A stretch of 64,000 nt of DNA, taken from NCBI GenBank assembly GCA_023055355.1, contig JALJCS010000020.1, forward strand, positions 6,245,001 to 6,309,000. The letters are read 5' to 3'. The translations under genes and the position numbers were made by a program. Shown here piece after piece: positions 37,120 through 48,950 of the stretch (its first letter is position 1; each line of letters begins with the position of its first letter). This DNA is from Agelaius tricolor. Taxonomy: Eukaryota; Chordata; Aves; Passeriformes; Icteridae. Below the pieces are notes generated by a model. The model did not search any database. It saw only the letters and a program-made list of their open reading frames with translations, and was not told the DNA's origin.

Positions 37120-37262
37120 TACATCTCATGAGAAAAAAGGCCTGCCAGAGGACGTTATCTGGCTCCGGGTCATACATCACAGGAGATAACATCGTTATTC
37201 ATGTCAAAAGGGATGATCAAGGTCTTCCTGTTTTATCAGCGATTAGCCAGGAAAGAAAAGCT
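37120..37262. promoter_or_regulatory. candidate conserved noncoding element abutting minisatellite 2
   Basis: This high-complexity block carries CpGs (GGACGTTATC, GCTCCGGGTC, CATCGTTATTC, TCAGCGATTAGCC) and mixed GATAA, TTATC and GATTA motifs. It sits directly against the first 53-bp unit. It is also open in frame 37128-37520, but the frame runs into the minisatellite and the peptide is not recognised. A regulatory identity is inferred. A small ancient exon cannot be excluded. Confidence 0.3.
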
Positions 37263-37266
37263 GCTG

Positions 37267-37478
37267 CTGCTGCTGGCCGGGAGCCAGGCGCTGTGCAAAT
37301 CACAGGAACGGTCCTTGTGAGCCATTGCAGCCCCGGTGCTGTGCACATCACAGGAACAGTCCGGTCATTCCGAGCCATTCCAGCCCCGGTGCTGTGCACA
37401 TCACAGGAACGATCCAGTCCTTCTCAGCCATTCCAGCCCCGGTGCTGTGCAAAGCACAGGAACAATCCGGTCATTCCG
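37267..37478 (+). repeat. minisatellite 2a: 53-bp unit, about 4 copies
   Basis: Unit starts (AGCCATT or similar) fall at 37320, 37373, 37426 and 37479, exactly 53 bases apart, with one more degenerate unit to the left (37267-37319). The shared core is CAGCCCCGGTGCTGTGCACA, then TCACAGGAAC and a variable tail. It leads without a break into the 41-bp array, with which it shares CCATTCCAGCCCCG, GCTGTG and ATCAC. Confidence 0.9.
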
Positions 37479-38156
37479 AGCCATTCCAGCCCCGCTGCTG
37501 TGTGTCCATCACTGTTCTGAGCCGTTCCAGCCCCGCTGCTGTGTGTCCATCACTGTTCTGAGCCGTTCCAGCCCCGCTGCTGTGTCCCCATCACTGTTCT
37601 CAGCCGTTCCAGCCCCGCTGCTGTGTCCCCATCACTGTTCTCAGCCGTTCCAGCCCCGCTGCTGTGTCCCCATCACTGTTCTCAGCCGTTCCAGCCCCGC
37701 TGCTGTGTCCCCATCACTGTTCTCAGCCGTTCCAGCCCCGCTGCTGTGTCCCCATCACTGTTCTCAGCCGTTCCAGCCCCGCTGCTGTGTCCCCATCACT
37801 GTTCTCAGCCGTTCCAGCCCCGCTGCTGTGTCCCCATCACTGTTCTCAGCCGTTCCAGCCCCGCTGCTGTGTCCCCATCACTGCTCTCAGCCGTTCCAGC
37901 CCCGCTGCTGTGTGTCCATCACTGTTCTCAGCCGTTCCAGCCCCGCTGCTGTGTCCCCATCACTGTTCTCAGCCGTTCCAGCCCCGCTGCTGTGTCCCCA
38001 TCACTGCTCTCAGCCGTTCCAGCCCCGCTGCTGTGTCCCCATCACTGTTCTCAGCCGTTCCAGCCCCGCTGCTGTGTCCCCATCACTGCTCTCAGCCGTT
38101 CCAGCCCCGCTGCTGTGTCCCCATCACTGTTCTCAGCCGTTCCAGCCCCGCTGCTG
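37479..38156 (+). repeat. minisatellite 2b: 41-bp unit, 16 full copies plus a partial
   Basis: Units begin AGCCGTTCCAGCCCCGCTGC and continue TGTGTCCCCATCACTGTTCT with a final C. They recur every 41 bases from 37479 to 38135, then a 22-base partial. Variants are GTGTCC for GTCCCC (units 1, 2 and 11), CTGCTCTC for CTGTTCTC (units 10, 13 and 15) and a terminal G in the first two. Each unit carries two CpGs, so the array is CpG-dense and would score as a CpG island. The period leaves remainder 2 on division by 3 and the unit lacks stops, which explains three overlapping long ORFs. There are no spacers, so it is not a CRISPR array. Confidence 0.95.
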
Positions 38157-41100
38157 GGGAGGCGCTGAGCCCGGCCGGGATCTCCGCAGGGAGGGTCTGA
38201 TCCTGCTCCCACCTCCAGCACCCGCTCTCTGGAGCAAGGCTGGCAGCCAATTCAGGCTTTTAACAACTTCGGGTAGTCTGGGAGGCACCCAAGTCCCTTG
38301 GGAAGGAGCCAGCCTGTCCTCTCACCCCCACATGGCCTCACCTTGGCTGCTGCCATCTGCGCTCCCCTCCATCTGCTGTTTGCACCGCTCTGCTCATCCT
38401 GCCCACAGATGGCTCAGCCGTAAAGCTGGGGCACAGCTCAGCCTCTGGCTCTGCCACTCGCTGAATTATTCCACTTCCCAAGCACTTTCCCTGGAGCTCA
38501 GGGCTCTTCACTCCTGAATACTTAGCATATTCCCATTTTAAGCATCTCGAGCAGTTTACCTACTATCTGAGAGCAACAGTAAAACCTACACACCTTATCT
38601 CAGCTACAAGCCCAAAGGGAGTGAGAATTCAGTGCCTCGTGCCTCCAACACTAACAAAAAGAAGAAAACGGCTGCCATTTGAAAAATACACCGTGTTGAA
38701 CTACAGAGGTAAATTCCATGGTGGCTTCCTGGAGCTACTGAGCTTTATGTGCCTGATGCAGGGTTCATTGAACCAAGAAAGTGTTTCCACTCACTTGCAG
38801 AGCTCCAGCACTGTATCCTCTGGCAGTAACACAGCATCATGGAAATACAGTGCCCCAAATCACCAGGCAAGGCTCATCTGAGCAGGGCTTTACTGCTTCC
38901 TCCCACCCACCTGGCAATAGAGAGGTCCATTCACCATCAGTACTGTCATAAATCAAAGCATGCAGAAGATCACGTGCATGAGCTGGGTAATTCTTTTAAG
39001 AGGAAATATGTACAAGGTGTCAGAATTGCTGAAATGCAAAAAAAACTACCCAAAACATTGGTGTGATTAACAAGCACAGAACCCCATAAGGGAGACACAA
39101 GCTCCTGCTGTGGGGAAAGTAAAAAGTCCTTTGTATGCACGCTTGGGATGGAGGCATTTTGTAGGTTTTAAAAATCTTCCCAGATTATCTATCATAGGCC
39201 AGAGATGAGGAAAGAAACTCAGGAACTGCTATAAACACTCCAAAGTTATTCCAACAAGTTACCCCAGCTCAGAGCCCAACATGCAACTGCGCTGTTGCAG
39301 CAGCCAGCCTGAAACTGGAAGAGTGTTAATAGCAAAAATAAAGTGTGAACCAAAAGCTATTAAACCTTGCCATACGTTAAAAATAATAACATAAGAAACC
39401 TGACACCAAGTGCCATTTCCCTCCAAAAGGAGATAAAATTAAAAAATGACTCAGCAGCTATGAGTCAGGACAGGGAACTTGTCCCAGAGCCAGTGATTGT
39501 AGCTGCAGTGGAAATGGGCACATGGCTCTGAATTGCTGCTGCTGGCAAGTTCACCACTGCCAGCCCTGCCAAACACAATGTGTGACCTGTCTGCAGAGCT
39601 GCCCAGGACCAGCTCACCACAGAGAGCCTCACAAAGTCAGATGTTCCTCCAGATGAGTTATGAAAAGGAAACATAACTGCTCAAACAGACCACAAAAATA
39701 AGCCCGGTTAAGCCAGCACAGCTGGGGCGCTCTCAGGTCACACAGTTAAACAGAAAAACAGCAAGTTTGGGGCACAGGGTTTTGGTTTTTTTTTTTTTTA
39801 AGGGGCTGTGATGGAAGGCTGGGAGCAGAACTTTCCTCCTGCCCACCCACAATGCTGAGGTGATGATGTACAGCAACTGTACCTCAAAAGGAAACGTAAA
39901 CCTCGTCATCCTTTTGAGTCTGGGCACAAAAGGACTTGGACTGTGGGGCATCTTGTCTGACCAGCTGAGACAGCTGGGTCATCCCAGCTCTTACAGCAGA
40001 ACCATGGCTTGGGTTTGCCACAGAAATCATGAAAGCAGAGCTGGAAGCAGCCCCCTGGCACCCACAGGAGCTTAAGGTCCTGCAGTGCCCCTCCTGCTCC
40101 TCACAGCACCACAAGCAGCAAGCCCTTGCTTCTTTTTCATCTTGGGGATGCATTTTGCTACCTTGCCATGCCCAGGACAAGAGGAATCTCCAGTGCAGTT
40201 TGGCTCAAACTCAGCTGATGGCCCAGCTGCTCATGAGGCAAATCATGGGAAGCTGAGCTGTACAGAGGGAAGTCACCTCCACTGTCACCATCAAGGCTAA
40301 GTCAAGCTGATAATGGGGCTTCCACCCACGGACATCCTGGGCAAAAATATTCAACCCTCATGAGCTGCAGTTACTAGAAATCATGGGATCCAAACTGGGA
40401 AAGGCTGGCAAATAAATCCATGAGTGGTTAGCAAACCCTGCACTGCTCTTTTGGAGCAAGAGCCAGGAGATCACTATCTGGATAGAAGAATTCATAAAGT
40501 TTTACTACAGAGATCATATAAGCCCTGCAACCTTTAATAAAGCCATTGTAATTACAGAGGATTCTTATTTTTTAAATCAAACCTTTCAAGTAGCAGGTAT
40601 ATAAAAACACAGTTGCACAAGCTGCCAAAAAGGAATCAAGCAAAATATGTTCTCTCCCAGTAATTAGTATTTATTAGTGGTAATTTGCATGCAATCCCTC
40701 ATCAGATCTAGAAATGCCAACCCTGAACAACTGCCCAGTTTGTCCTTTGGGCATGCTAGCCTTGCTCAGATCCTGTCAAACCTCATAGACCTCAAAAGAC
40801 CAGCAGCAAGAGCTGGCCCTTGCTGCCACAGGAGGATCCTTATCCAGCATGTAGCAAACTCCTCAGGGGGCACAGCAGCAGAAGATACAAAGCAAACCCC
40901 ATATCTGAGCTCCATTCATTAGCTGATACATCTTGAGTTTATTCTAATCTTTTCCTCCTCAAAGGTGGTCCAGGCCATCCCTCTGGTGGAATCCTCCCAG
41001 GAAGCAAAGCCTCTCTTGCAGGATTTTCCCACCCTGCCTGGAGCAGTTTTCCCACAGTCCTGCACATCCCACCAGGAGCCCCAGCCCTGCAGAGGGGCCC

Positions 41101-42249
41101 CAGAGCCCCCAGGTAATGGGATCAGCCTGGCTGCTGGGGGATCTGCAGGAGATCAGAGCTGGGGGCAGCCTGGCAGGGCCAGCCCGAGTGCAAATCAGCC
41201 CTGACCTGAGCTGGAAGGGTCTGTCACAGGCAACTGCTCCTACACCCACCCCAGGAAAGCTTTCTGGGGTTGAGTAAGGGATATTAAAATACCAGGCAGA
41301 TGAAATCCATCTGCAAGTGTTTCTCGTGGAAGCATTGTGCACTACAGAAACTGCATACACCGCTCCAAGCCAAAAGTGTTATTTTGCATGGGCTGTACCA
41401 CATGGTTATTTTTATTACTACACTTCATAAAATATTTCTGAAGTTTCCTGGAAGATACTGTTTCACATGCCACCAACAAACACAAAGCTTGCTCCAAGCA
41501 ACTCCTGACACATATGCAGAGGAGGAGAGAAACAAATAATCACCTAGAGCTTTTTCATAAGCCATATCTCTTATGCACTGCAGAGATAAGAGCTGTGACT
41601 TGTGATGGATAGGGCCATCACTGGAGTCCCATTTGTGCAGAGCTTTCCCTGAAAACCACACAGTCACTCGCTCAGGGTTTCCTTGGGTCTCACCAGCAGT
41701 GCAGGACAGTGTCCCACACCAGGTTCCAGATGCCCTCTGCCAGCAGAGTCCCCTCTGCTACCACACACGCTCACTCTGTGACTGCTGCAGCCCAAGGGCA
41801 GCCAGAAGGGTTTTGGGGTGGCAGCAGCAAACCCCAAAGTGTGCTGCTCAAAGCCCCTCACAGCAATCCACCCCTGTGATTTTCACTTCTGCTCCTGCAA
41901 CAGCTGGACCTCACCAGCACAGAGAGAGCCCTGAGCAGCCACACGTTTATCTCAGCCCAGCTCCTGAGCAGCCACTGCCCACAATGAGGTTTTATAGCCT
42001 GGATCTGCTCCTCAGCATCCCCAGTAACTGGTATTTGTGTCCCACCTCCACACCTGGAGCACCACTGAGATCAGCAGTGACAGGGTTAGCCCACAACTTC
42101 AGCTGGGAGAAAAGGAAACCACTTTTTTTTTTTTTTAAGCACAATAGTATTTTAAATAAATGTGGAGTGATAGCTCTTCTAAGAAGTGCTGCTATTAGGC
42201 AGCAGCTTGAAAAAAAAATAATGTCTGATAAAAAAAGCATTTAAAGTGG
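38157..42249. other. intergenic or intronic DNA, nothing recognised
   Basis: T-runs occur at 39786-39799 and 42123-42136. ORFs such as 41633-42244 (203 codons) and minus 40959-41360 show no domains and are opposed by ORFs on the other strand. Parts near 39960-41200 are richer in GC words, but no CpG island is present. No transposable element is recognised. Confidence 0.4.
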
Positions 42250-42560
42250 TGCTTGTTTATTCACTGATTTCTTAGGTGTTTATCAGCTTGGTACGGGTTA
42301 GCAAGGCATAGCAACACACTGAAAAATTACTTTTAAATCTCATACTGGGACAAAATAATAGCTGGATAATAATGCAATGACTTTTAAAGCTCACTTAACA
42401 GGGGATATTAATGAGATATTCCCTAACTTCTAAATTACTGATATTGATTATATCTGTATAATGAGGATGGATAGGATTTCAATTTGAGAGTTAATGCAAG
42501 TGCTGAAATAATTGCACATGAAAACACTTCCACAACTCAGTTACTTTTGTTTCTTTAGAA
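42250..42560. promoter_or_regulatory. candidate conserved noncoding element
   Basis: This is AT-rich, high-complexity DNA with GGTACGGGTTAGC, GGATAATAATGCAATG, GGATATTAATGAGATATTCC (an imperfect palindrome) and GAAATAATTGCAC. There is no ORF and no repeat. The assignment rests only on composition and motif density. Confidence 0.25.
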
Positions 42561-45539
42561 ATGTAGACTTGAAACATATTAACAGATTACTGAGATCTTA
42601 AAAGAGAGCCTCCCAAATTCCTCCTTCATGTTTCAGAGAAGTATTTCCTCAATGATTTCTCTGTAAGTTTATTACAAGTGTGACATATAGAAGAATGCGG
42701 GTTAAATACCTCAGTGTGAGAAATTGTTAATTTTGAACTTAATTGAAATTTTTATCCCTGAAAAACTGAGGGGCTTCAGACAGGATCTAGCTATAAAGAA
42801 AAATAAAATCTATGATTCCTCTGTTTCCTTAGGAAGACTAGAAGCAAGCAGTGCTAAAAGAAATAATAATCACAAGCATAGACATCCAAAGAACCTCTAG
42901 TCTATTATTAAATGATTAAATAATTTGAATCCTTATAGTATCACACAACAAATTACTGGGAATCCAGGGTCATTGTCCCATTGCTACTGGATAGTGGTGC
43001 CAGAGTAATTAATAACTCTCTCATGGATCCAAATGCAGACACTGGAAAGGGCTTGTCTTTGCAAGTGTACAAATGGGGAAAACCAAACAAAAAAAGTGTT
43101 GATCCACACCTCTGAAATAGAAGCACAGATTTATTTATTTATTTAAGCCCTTATTTAGGCCCCTTTGCCAGAGAACCATAAAGCCCAGAGAGCATTTACA
43201 ATAATAATTATCCATAACAGTTATGGAGAATGACACTGAGCACTGAGTCCTGGACTTGCTCATTGCTCCTGCCTCAAATCCCTTTGCTTTTTCCTTTGCT
43301 CTTCTTTTACTTTCCTGGGGTTCATGCAAAACATAAAGAAATCTTAAAGTACTTAGTTTCAAACTTCCTATTTATCCAAGGTTCTGTAATTAAGAACCTG
43401 CAAACAGCAAGCTCTATGCTTTTCCATTCAGCACTAACCACTTTGGGATTTACAGATTTTAAAATTTTTTTTAATTAACCCCCAAATCTCTGCCAATATT
43501 TAGGGGAAGGGCAGGTGTATCCTGGAAGGGAGGTGCTTAAGATAAGAGTGAAGATTCCTGCAAGTTTTTTTCCTCACAGCTTTGCATATACAATCAGTAG
43601 TCAGGGTTTAGTTTATTGACAAAGTTTGTGGCAGATCAGACAAGGTGAGATATGGGACTCTGAAAAATGAGGTGCAATTCAGCCTTTGAAATATTCCTCT
43701 AACAATTTATCCTGGAGCCATATCTCAAAACCTACTTGACCTAGAAACTTCAGGTTTGTTTTATTCAAGAGTCCTTGGCTAGATTCAGTGCACAGAAATA
43801 CTTGAGATAAGGTCAAAGTCTTATTTACTATATGCTAGCCCCCAGTTGGGTTTTTTTGTTTGTTTATTTTTTTCCCCCTTCCTTAATCCATCAAACATTC
43901 CTTCAGCCTGCACAAACACTGTAAGACAGGCTCTGCCAGCGTTTTGGCAGGGATTAGTGGCTGTGTGGGGATGTGGACACAGAAACACCATCACTGCTCA
44001 ATTAGCTTGACTCCCAGAAGATTCATTCTTGCTCCCCAGCTATTCCCTGGGATCCTCACACACACTGAGACTTGATTCACCCTGCTGGAGCCACACAGAC
44101 ACCAACACAGAGCCACTCTGTAAAGTGCATAAGGAAAACCACTGCTGGCCAGAGCCAGCAGGCATCAGCACAAGCAGCACAGGGGCTCCCCAGGACCAGG
44201 GCAGGAGAGTTCCAGACAAAGCTCACACCCCTCCAAGGGAGAGAAAGGGAAAAGCCTTGGATGCAACATTTGTTACCCAGGTTTTCTGCATCACTCAACT
44301 GCTCAACTCCAGCTCCACCTGCAGCATCCCAGATCCACCCAGCACAAAACCTGCTGGGGTGTTTGGAGAGCCTCACTAACTCACACCAGCTGGCACCTTC
44401 AGGCTGAAGGTAGGAAAGCTTAACAGGACAAACAAAGAACACAAATTCAGATTTGTGATCATACAGTGGCATGGGTTTTACCCAGAGCAGGAGGGGAACC
44501 TGAGAGTAGAGTTTACAGAGAGGTTCATTTTATTCCAGCTATCATTTAAAAGAACAAAACCACAAAGTCTGCTGCTGCTGAAAGAATACCTTCATCCTAG
44601 GTTTATGGATGTTAACTTAGCTTGTTAAAGTCTTCTGTAACAAGAGAGAACTCAGATGTCCTAGAAGTGTTCCTCATGGTATAATATCCCCACTTAGTAT
44701 CTAACATTTAGACAGACACATTAGCTCACCTTTCCTCTCTGATGTTGGTGCTGGTTTCTGGCAGATAAAAGGCACTCAAGCTTCTGGAGTCAGAAGAAAA
44801 AATGAAAGGGAAACAGCAGCTCCTTGATGCCATAGTGGACACCACCCAGCTTCTCCAGCCAAGGCTTTGACTGCAAGCCCAGGGATGAGGCCCCTCCCTG
44901 CCCCTCTTTATCAGCCCCTGCTTTATCACTCCCCTGCCTGCCTCACCTGCCCCTCATCTGTGTTCTGGGCCAGCACTGGCTGTAAATTGCCATCCATGGC
45001 ACATGGATCCCATTGCTTTTGACCTTACAATTTCAATAATCAGGTAGGCTTTTCACCTGTCACCTACCTTGACAAGCAAATTGATGTTGCAGATGGGGAG
45101 AAAAAACCCCAAAAAACAGCAAGGAGGAGGGGAAGAGAGGGGAAGGGGTGAGAAATGACAATCTTTTCCTGTCTTGCCCCAGGTGAGTGTTGCAAATTGG
45201 CAGCAGTGGTGAGGGAGTCACCCAGGGTTGCCATGCAGTGATTTGAGTATTAACAAGCATCCTTCATTGTTTTAATCCATAATGTATAATTAACCCCTTG
45301 GAGCCAACAAGTCTGGGAGTGCTCTTGTAAGGGCTGATGTGAAAGGCAGCATGACATGCTGCACTGGGATTTCCTAACAGCCCACCATCAAAGGTTTAAT
45401 CATATGCAATTTATGCCTTTGCAGTTTATTATATATTGGGGCTTGCTGGAACCTCTCCTGTTATCATGCACCAACATGCAACAGCTCTGTGTAATCTCCA
45501 GTTGAGAGCATTGTCTCACAAGTGCCCTTTCCCCACAGG
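42561..45539. other. intergenic or intronic DNA, nothing recognised
   Basis: It is AT-rich up to about 43900, then more GC-rich. The overlapping ORFs at 44029-44379, 44072-44407 and minus 44077-44472 occupy the same DNA on both strands and show no domain. A purine-rich tract with three G4 runs lies near 45121-45155, just short of a canonical quadruplex motif. Confidence 0.4.
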
Positions 45540-45557
45540 AAAAAAAAAAAAAAAAAA
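45540..45557 (+). repeat. poly-A run (18 A)
   Basis: An uninterrupted A-run follows CCCCACAGG. It could be the tail of an old plus-strand retroposed sequence, but I recognise none upstream. Confidence 0.85.
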
Positions 45558-46439
45558 GCAGAGCAATAACAAGGCATTTTTAAAGAGTCTAGACTGTAAA
45601 TTGAATAGGAGGAGATGGAGGCTGAGAATGGAAGATATGAATGTAGCTCCTTTAATACAGGAGATCACGCCTACATAACTTGCTTTAACTCTTGTGACAG
45701 TTCTGGAGCACACAGAGGGATGCCTGAACAGAAAGGTTTGATTTTTATGGGCTCTAAAATACTTCCATTAAATATGTATATATCATTTTTCCCAGATGGA
45801 ATTCCTCAATACCCAATATATGTATTGTAGCAGCAGGTAACAACAGAGAAATATTTATTAAGATACAAACTCTACAGCAGCAGGCTGTCCAAAGGAAACT
45901 GCTGAGACTCAGTTTTTGTTGACAGTGTCAGCTCCAAGGGACTCTCTGCTCCAAGCTAGAGCAGAAAAAGCAGCTTCTCTCCTGGCTCCAATGCTGGTTC
46001 TGCACAGCAGAACATCCCCATGCACAAGGCTGATGAGTTGAGCCTGGGGAAAGTCACAATATCAGCCCAAATTTCTTTGTATTTGAAGACATAGCAGATT
46101 CCAGCCATCTGGGGACATCTCTCTCAGGATCTTTTTGCATTGGTGCTAGTGATGTTCTTTCAAAAGACAAGGAAAAAAATCCACAGAACCCAGGAGTGAA
46201 GATTCTCAAAAAATCAGTGAAGTCATGAAGTTGGGATTTAAATATTGCAGCAAATCTCATGAAGATCTCAGTCTGGTTAGCAGTGAACTGGGGGGAAACT
46301 GAAGTTTATTCCAAATCCAGAAGTTAGTCATCTAAAATACTTTATTGGTTCCAGAGAGTCTGCTGAGACTCCTGCACCCAAGAGAGCCCTGCCTGGACCA
46401 CAATGTGATCCACAGAGAGCAGGCAGGTGACAGGGAGGA
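45558..46439. other. intergenic or intronic DNA, nothing recognised
   Basis: AT-rich sequence with TATATATCATTT near 45777. Two stretches (about 45901 and 46359) share the words CTGCTGAGACT and GAGACTC, too short to call a duplication. Confidence 0.4.
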
Positions 46440-46610
46440 AAAATGCAGTATTATGTTACAGATGAGGAACAAGACAATTAAGTGACTTTATATCACAGGC
46501 AATATATATTTAAGTGGCTTTAAATCACAGGCAGTATATAACAGAAATGAGGGGTGAATTTAGACCTCCATAACTGTCATCCAAGATTATTGGCACAAAG
46601 CTGGCACACA
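46440..46610 (+). mobile_element. MIR-type SINE remnant with 32-bp internal duplication
   Basis: TGTTACAGATGAGGAACAAG, CAATTAAGTGACTTTATATC, ACAGAAATGAGGGGTGAATT and TAGACCTCC follow the MIR order (ACAGATGAGGAAACTGAGGC, AAGTGACTTGCCC, AGAGCCAGGATTTGAACC, CAGGTCTTCC, as recalled). The segment beginning TTAAGTGACTTT at 46478 is repeated from 46510 (TTAAGTGGCTTT), a tandem duplication with a 32-base period that is not part of the canonical SINE. Confidence 0.65.
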
Positions 46611-48910
46611 GTGCCAGAGAGAAGCACAGAAGAGTCACCCAGAAGTCACAGTGTTAGAAATGATGGACAGCTCCCAGATAACAAATGCAAATAGATCTTC
46701 ATTGCAAAACGTGGCAGGATGTTTTTCACATTATCACCTCTCAAAGACAAGGTCTCAGTGAACACAGGGATGCTTCCAAACAGAGAGGATTTGCTTGTTC
46801 TGCAGCAAACACTGAACAGGGGGTTTGCCTTTGCTGGAGGAATGTCATCCTCACCCAGGCCTGGGAGTGACACTGGAGCTCCTCCAGCAATGAGAGATAC
46901 AGGATCACATAGCAGAGCACCTGTGATGGGAAATGTCTTCTCAAGGCGTAGCTCAGCTCTTCTGTCTTCTGGTCTGCAGAGGAAGAAAAGAAGTAAAGGT
47001 GATTTGGAATGATGGAAAATCATCAGTAGTGCTGAAAATCATCAGTAGTGCTGAATGCTTGCATTAAAAAAAAAAAATTGAGAAGAATCCAGCCAAACAG
47101 GCATATTGCTCCATCCCCACTCAGAATCCATCTCCCACATCCCTCCTGCAGGGCTGTGCCTTTAAATCTCCTAGCAGCTCCTCTCTCCCTGCAGCTCGGT
47201 GCTGAGGATGTGTGTGCCTGTGTGCCTGCTAGCAGGGCATTTCCCGGTGGGTGGCCATGGATTATGCATTCATGGCTGCACAATGCAAACTCTGCTGGCA
47301 CAGGAAGCAGAGGTCACAGGATCGTTTGCTGCTGCTCACCCTGTGCTGGGCTCTCACACTGGAGGTGGGGTGAGCTCACATCCTCACTCCCCAGCCCAGC
47401 ACGCCCTCCCGGCTGGATTTACATCAGAAGCAAACCCCAGGGGCTGAAGTGCTCCATGTAATCAGGGAACAGCTGTAAAAGGAGAAGCAGCCCTGGGCTG
47501 CTGGAGAGCTGGGGTGTGACAGCTCAGCTGGGGCTGGAAGCAAAGCCAGACACTTCTTAGAGCTGGTCTGGAGGGGTTTGTGGGGACCAGCTCCCCTCTC
47601 CAGTGTCTCATCCACTGCAAGCTGGATTCCAGCTCATCCCTGTCCTAGATGTAATTACCTCTGAGTAGAAACAACTCCACCAAGAGAGAAAAAAACAACA
47701 TCTATAAGCTAAAACCCCTTATTCTGAATTTTGCAGACTTCTCACACATCCTTTCCCCCCATTTTGAACAGCTACTGTCCCATCAAAGTTCATAACATCA
47801 AAGTTCCTAACAGAGCTATCTACCCAGGAGCTAATCAGGTTTCTCACAACCAGGAAGCAATTTGGGCTCTAATTTCTCCATTCTGGGATCCATGTCAGAA
47901 AACCACTCTTCCCAGGTCATTTCTGGTGTATCCAAGCCATCTCCCTGGGTGCTAAGAGGAAATCAGCCATTAAACTTGGAATATCCAAAAAACCCCAGAT
48001 CCAGTTTAGGGTAAACAGAACTGTTGTAATCTCAGTTGCTTGGGTTTCCATTGCCAGACACACACACCCAGAAATCAAACATTCCTCTGCACTCCAGAGG
48101 AGGGATTGTGACAGAGAACAAGCAGGTCTGTGGGTGTGTTTCCCTATCTCCCCTTAAGCCTATTCTCTTGGCATCCATTAAGAAATCACTGTGCATTATT
48201 AAGATATCTCTTAATTAGCATTAACTACATTACACTCCAATTTTTTCATAGGCAAACCAGATCTCTTTACAGCTGCATAATGTCAATAAATATCAGATGA
48301 ACATCAACCTCACATATGTTCAGCTTAGAAAGAAGTGTAGCTTCAATTTGAAGTATCCATCATGCAGAAGGAGATCTGATACAGAAACTCTACTTTGCCA
48401 TCATCCTCTGGCTGCCCCCTGAATGTGAGTGCAATGTACAGAGCTTCAGCTGAGCAGAGCAACTCCTAGAAAAGGTATGGAAGCTATTAAAGTTTAAAAT
48501 GCAATCATGTGCATGGAGGTCATTGCTTCATACTGCTTTGAGTTCAAGGGAAAAAGAAAACAGTAAAGCATCTCAGCTGATTAGAAGAGGTCAGTGGAAA
48601 AGGACTAGAAAATGGGAGAGATGGGGCAGAGATCCCAAAATAACTTGGGCTGCAGTGTCCACATGATGCCCAGAACAAGGAGCAGGGCAGCTTGGTCAGG
48701 ACACTGCCACCCCTGGCACAGCCCTTACCCTCTCCTGGCCTCAGCTCCCCCAGAGGAGCCAGGCCAGGCCAGGGGTACACAGGTGAGCACAGGTTTTCTT
48801 CAGAACCATCCCAATTTCAAAGTGAAAAATGTCAGGTGAGGTGCAGCTCACATGGAAATAAGCAGCCACTGGGCAGGGCTGACCTTGGCCTGGGTGCAGC
48901 TGCCAGCACA
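46611..48910. other. intergenic or intronic DNA, nothing recognised
   Basis: ORFs at 46646-47023 (minus) and 47048-47461 (plus) show no domain. A 19-bp tandem duplication (listed separately) and an A-run near 47068 lie inside. The stretch 47130-47640 is GC-richer without a CpG cluster. Confidence 0.4.
47019..47056 (+). repeat. 19-bp tandem duplication
   Basis: AAAATCATCAGTAGTGCTG is present twice in immediate succession. It is a short, near-perfect duplication, probably recent. Confidence 0.85.
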
Positions 48911-48950
48911 GGGCAGGGATGCAGAGGGACAGAGTGGGGACAGAGTGGGG
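48911..48950 (+). other. canonical G-quadruplex motif
   Basis: Five G-runs (48911-48913, 48916-48918, 48926-48928, 48936-48939, 48947-48950) are separated by loops of 2, 7, 7 and 7 bases. The right part is an 11-bp tandem (GGGGACAGAGT). A TGTCCCCAC word 30 bases on can pair with GTGGGGACA, so a hairpin competes with the quadruplex. Confidence 0.65.

Noticed and set aside
6971..38156. Two regularly spaced arrays considered as CRISPR arrays
   Set aside because: The units are contiguous and wholly repeated, with no unique spacers and no cas genes. The DNA is vertebrate-like.
37336..38517. 393-codon forward ORF, with overlapping 181-, 178- and 130-codon ORFs
   Set aside because: Generated by the 41-bp and 53-bp minisatellite units, which lack stops. 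The peptide is Cys/His/Pro-rich only because of the repeat.
41633..42244. 203-codon forward ORF
   Set aside because: No recognisable domain. It passes through a poly-T tract giving FFFF, and short minus-strand ORFs overlap it.
45121..45155. GA-rich tract with three GGGG runs considered as a quadruplex
   Set aside because: It lacks a fourth run of three or more G within the allowed loop length.
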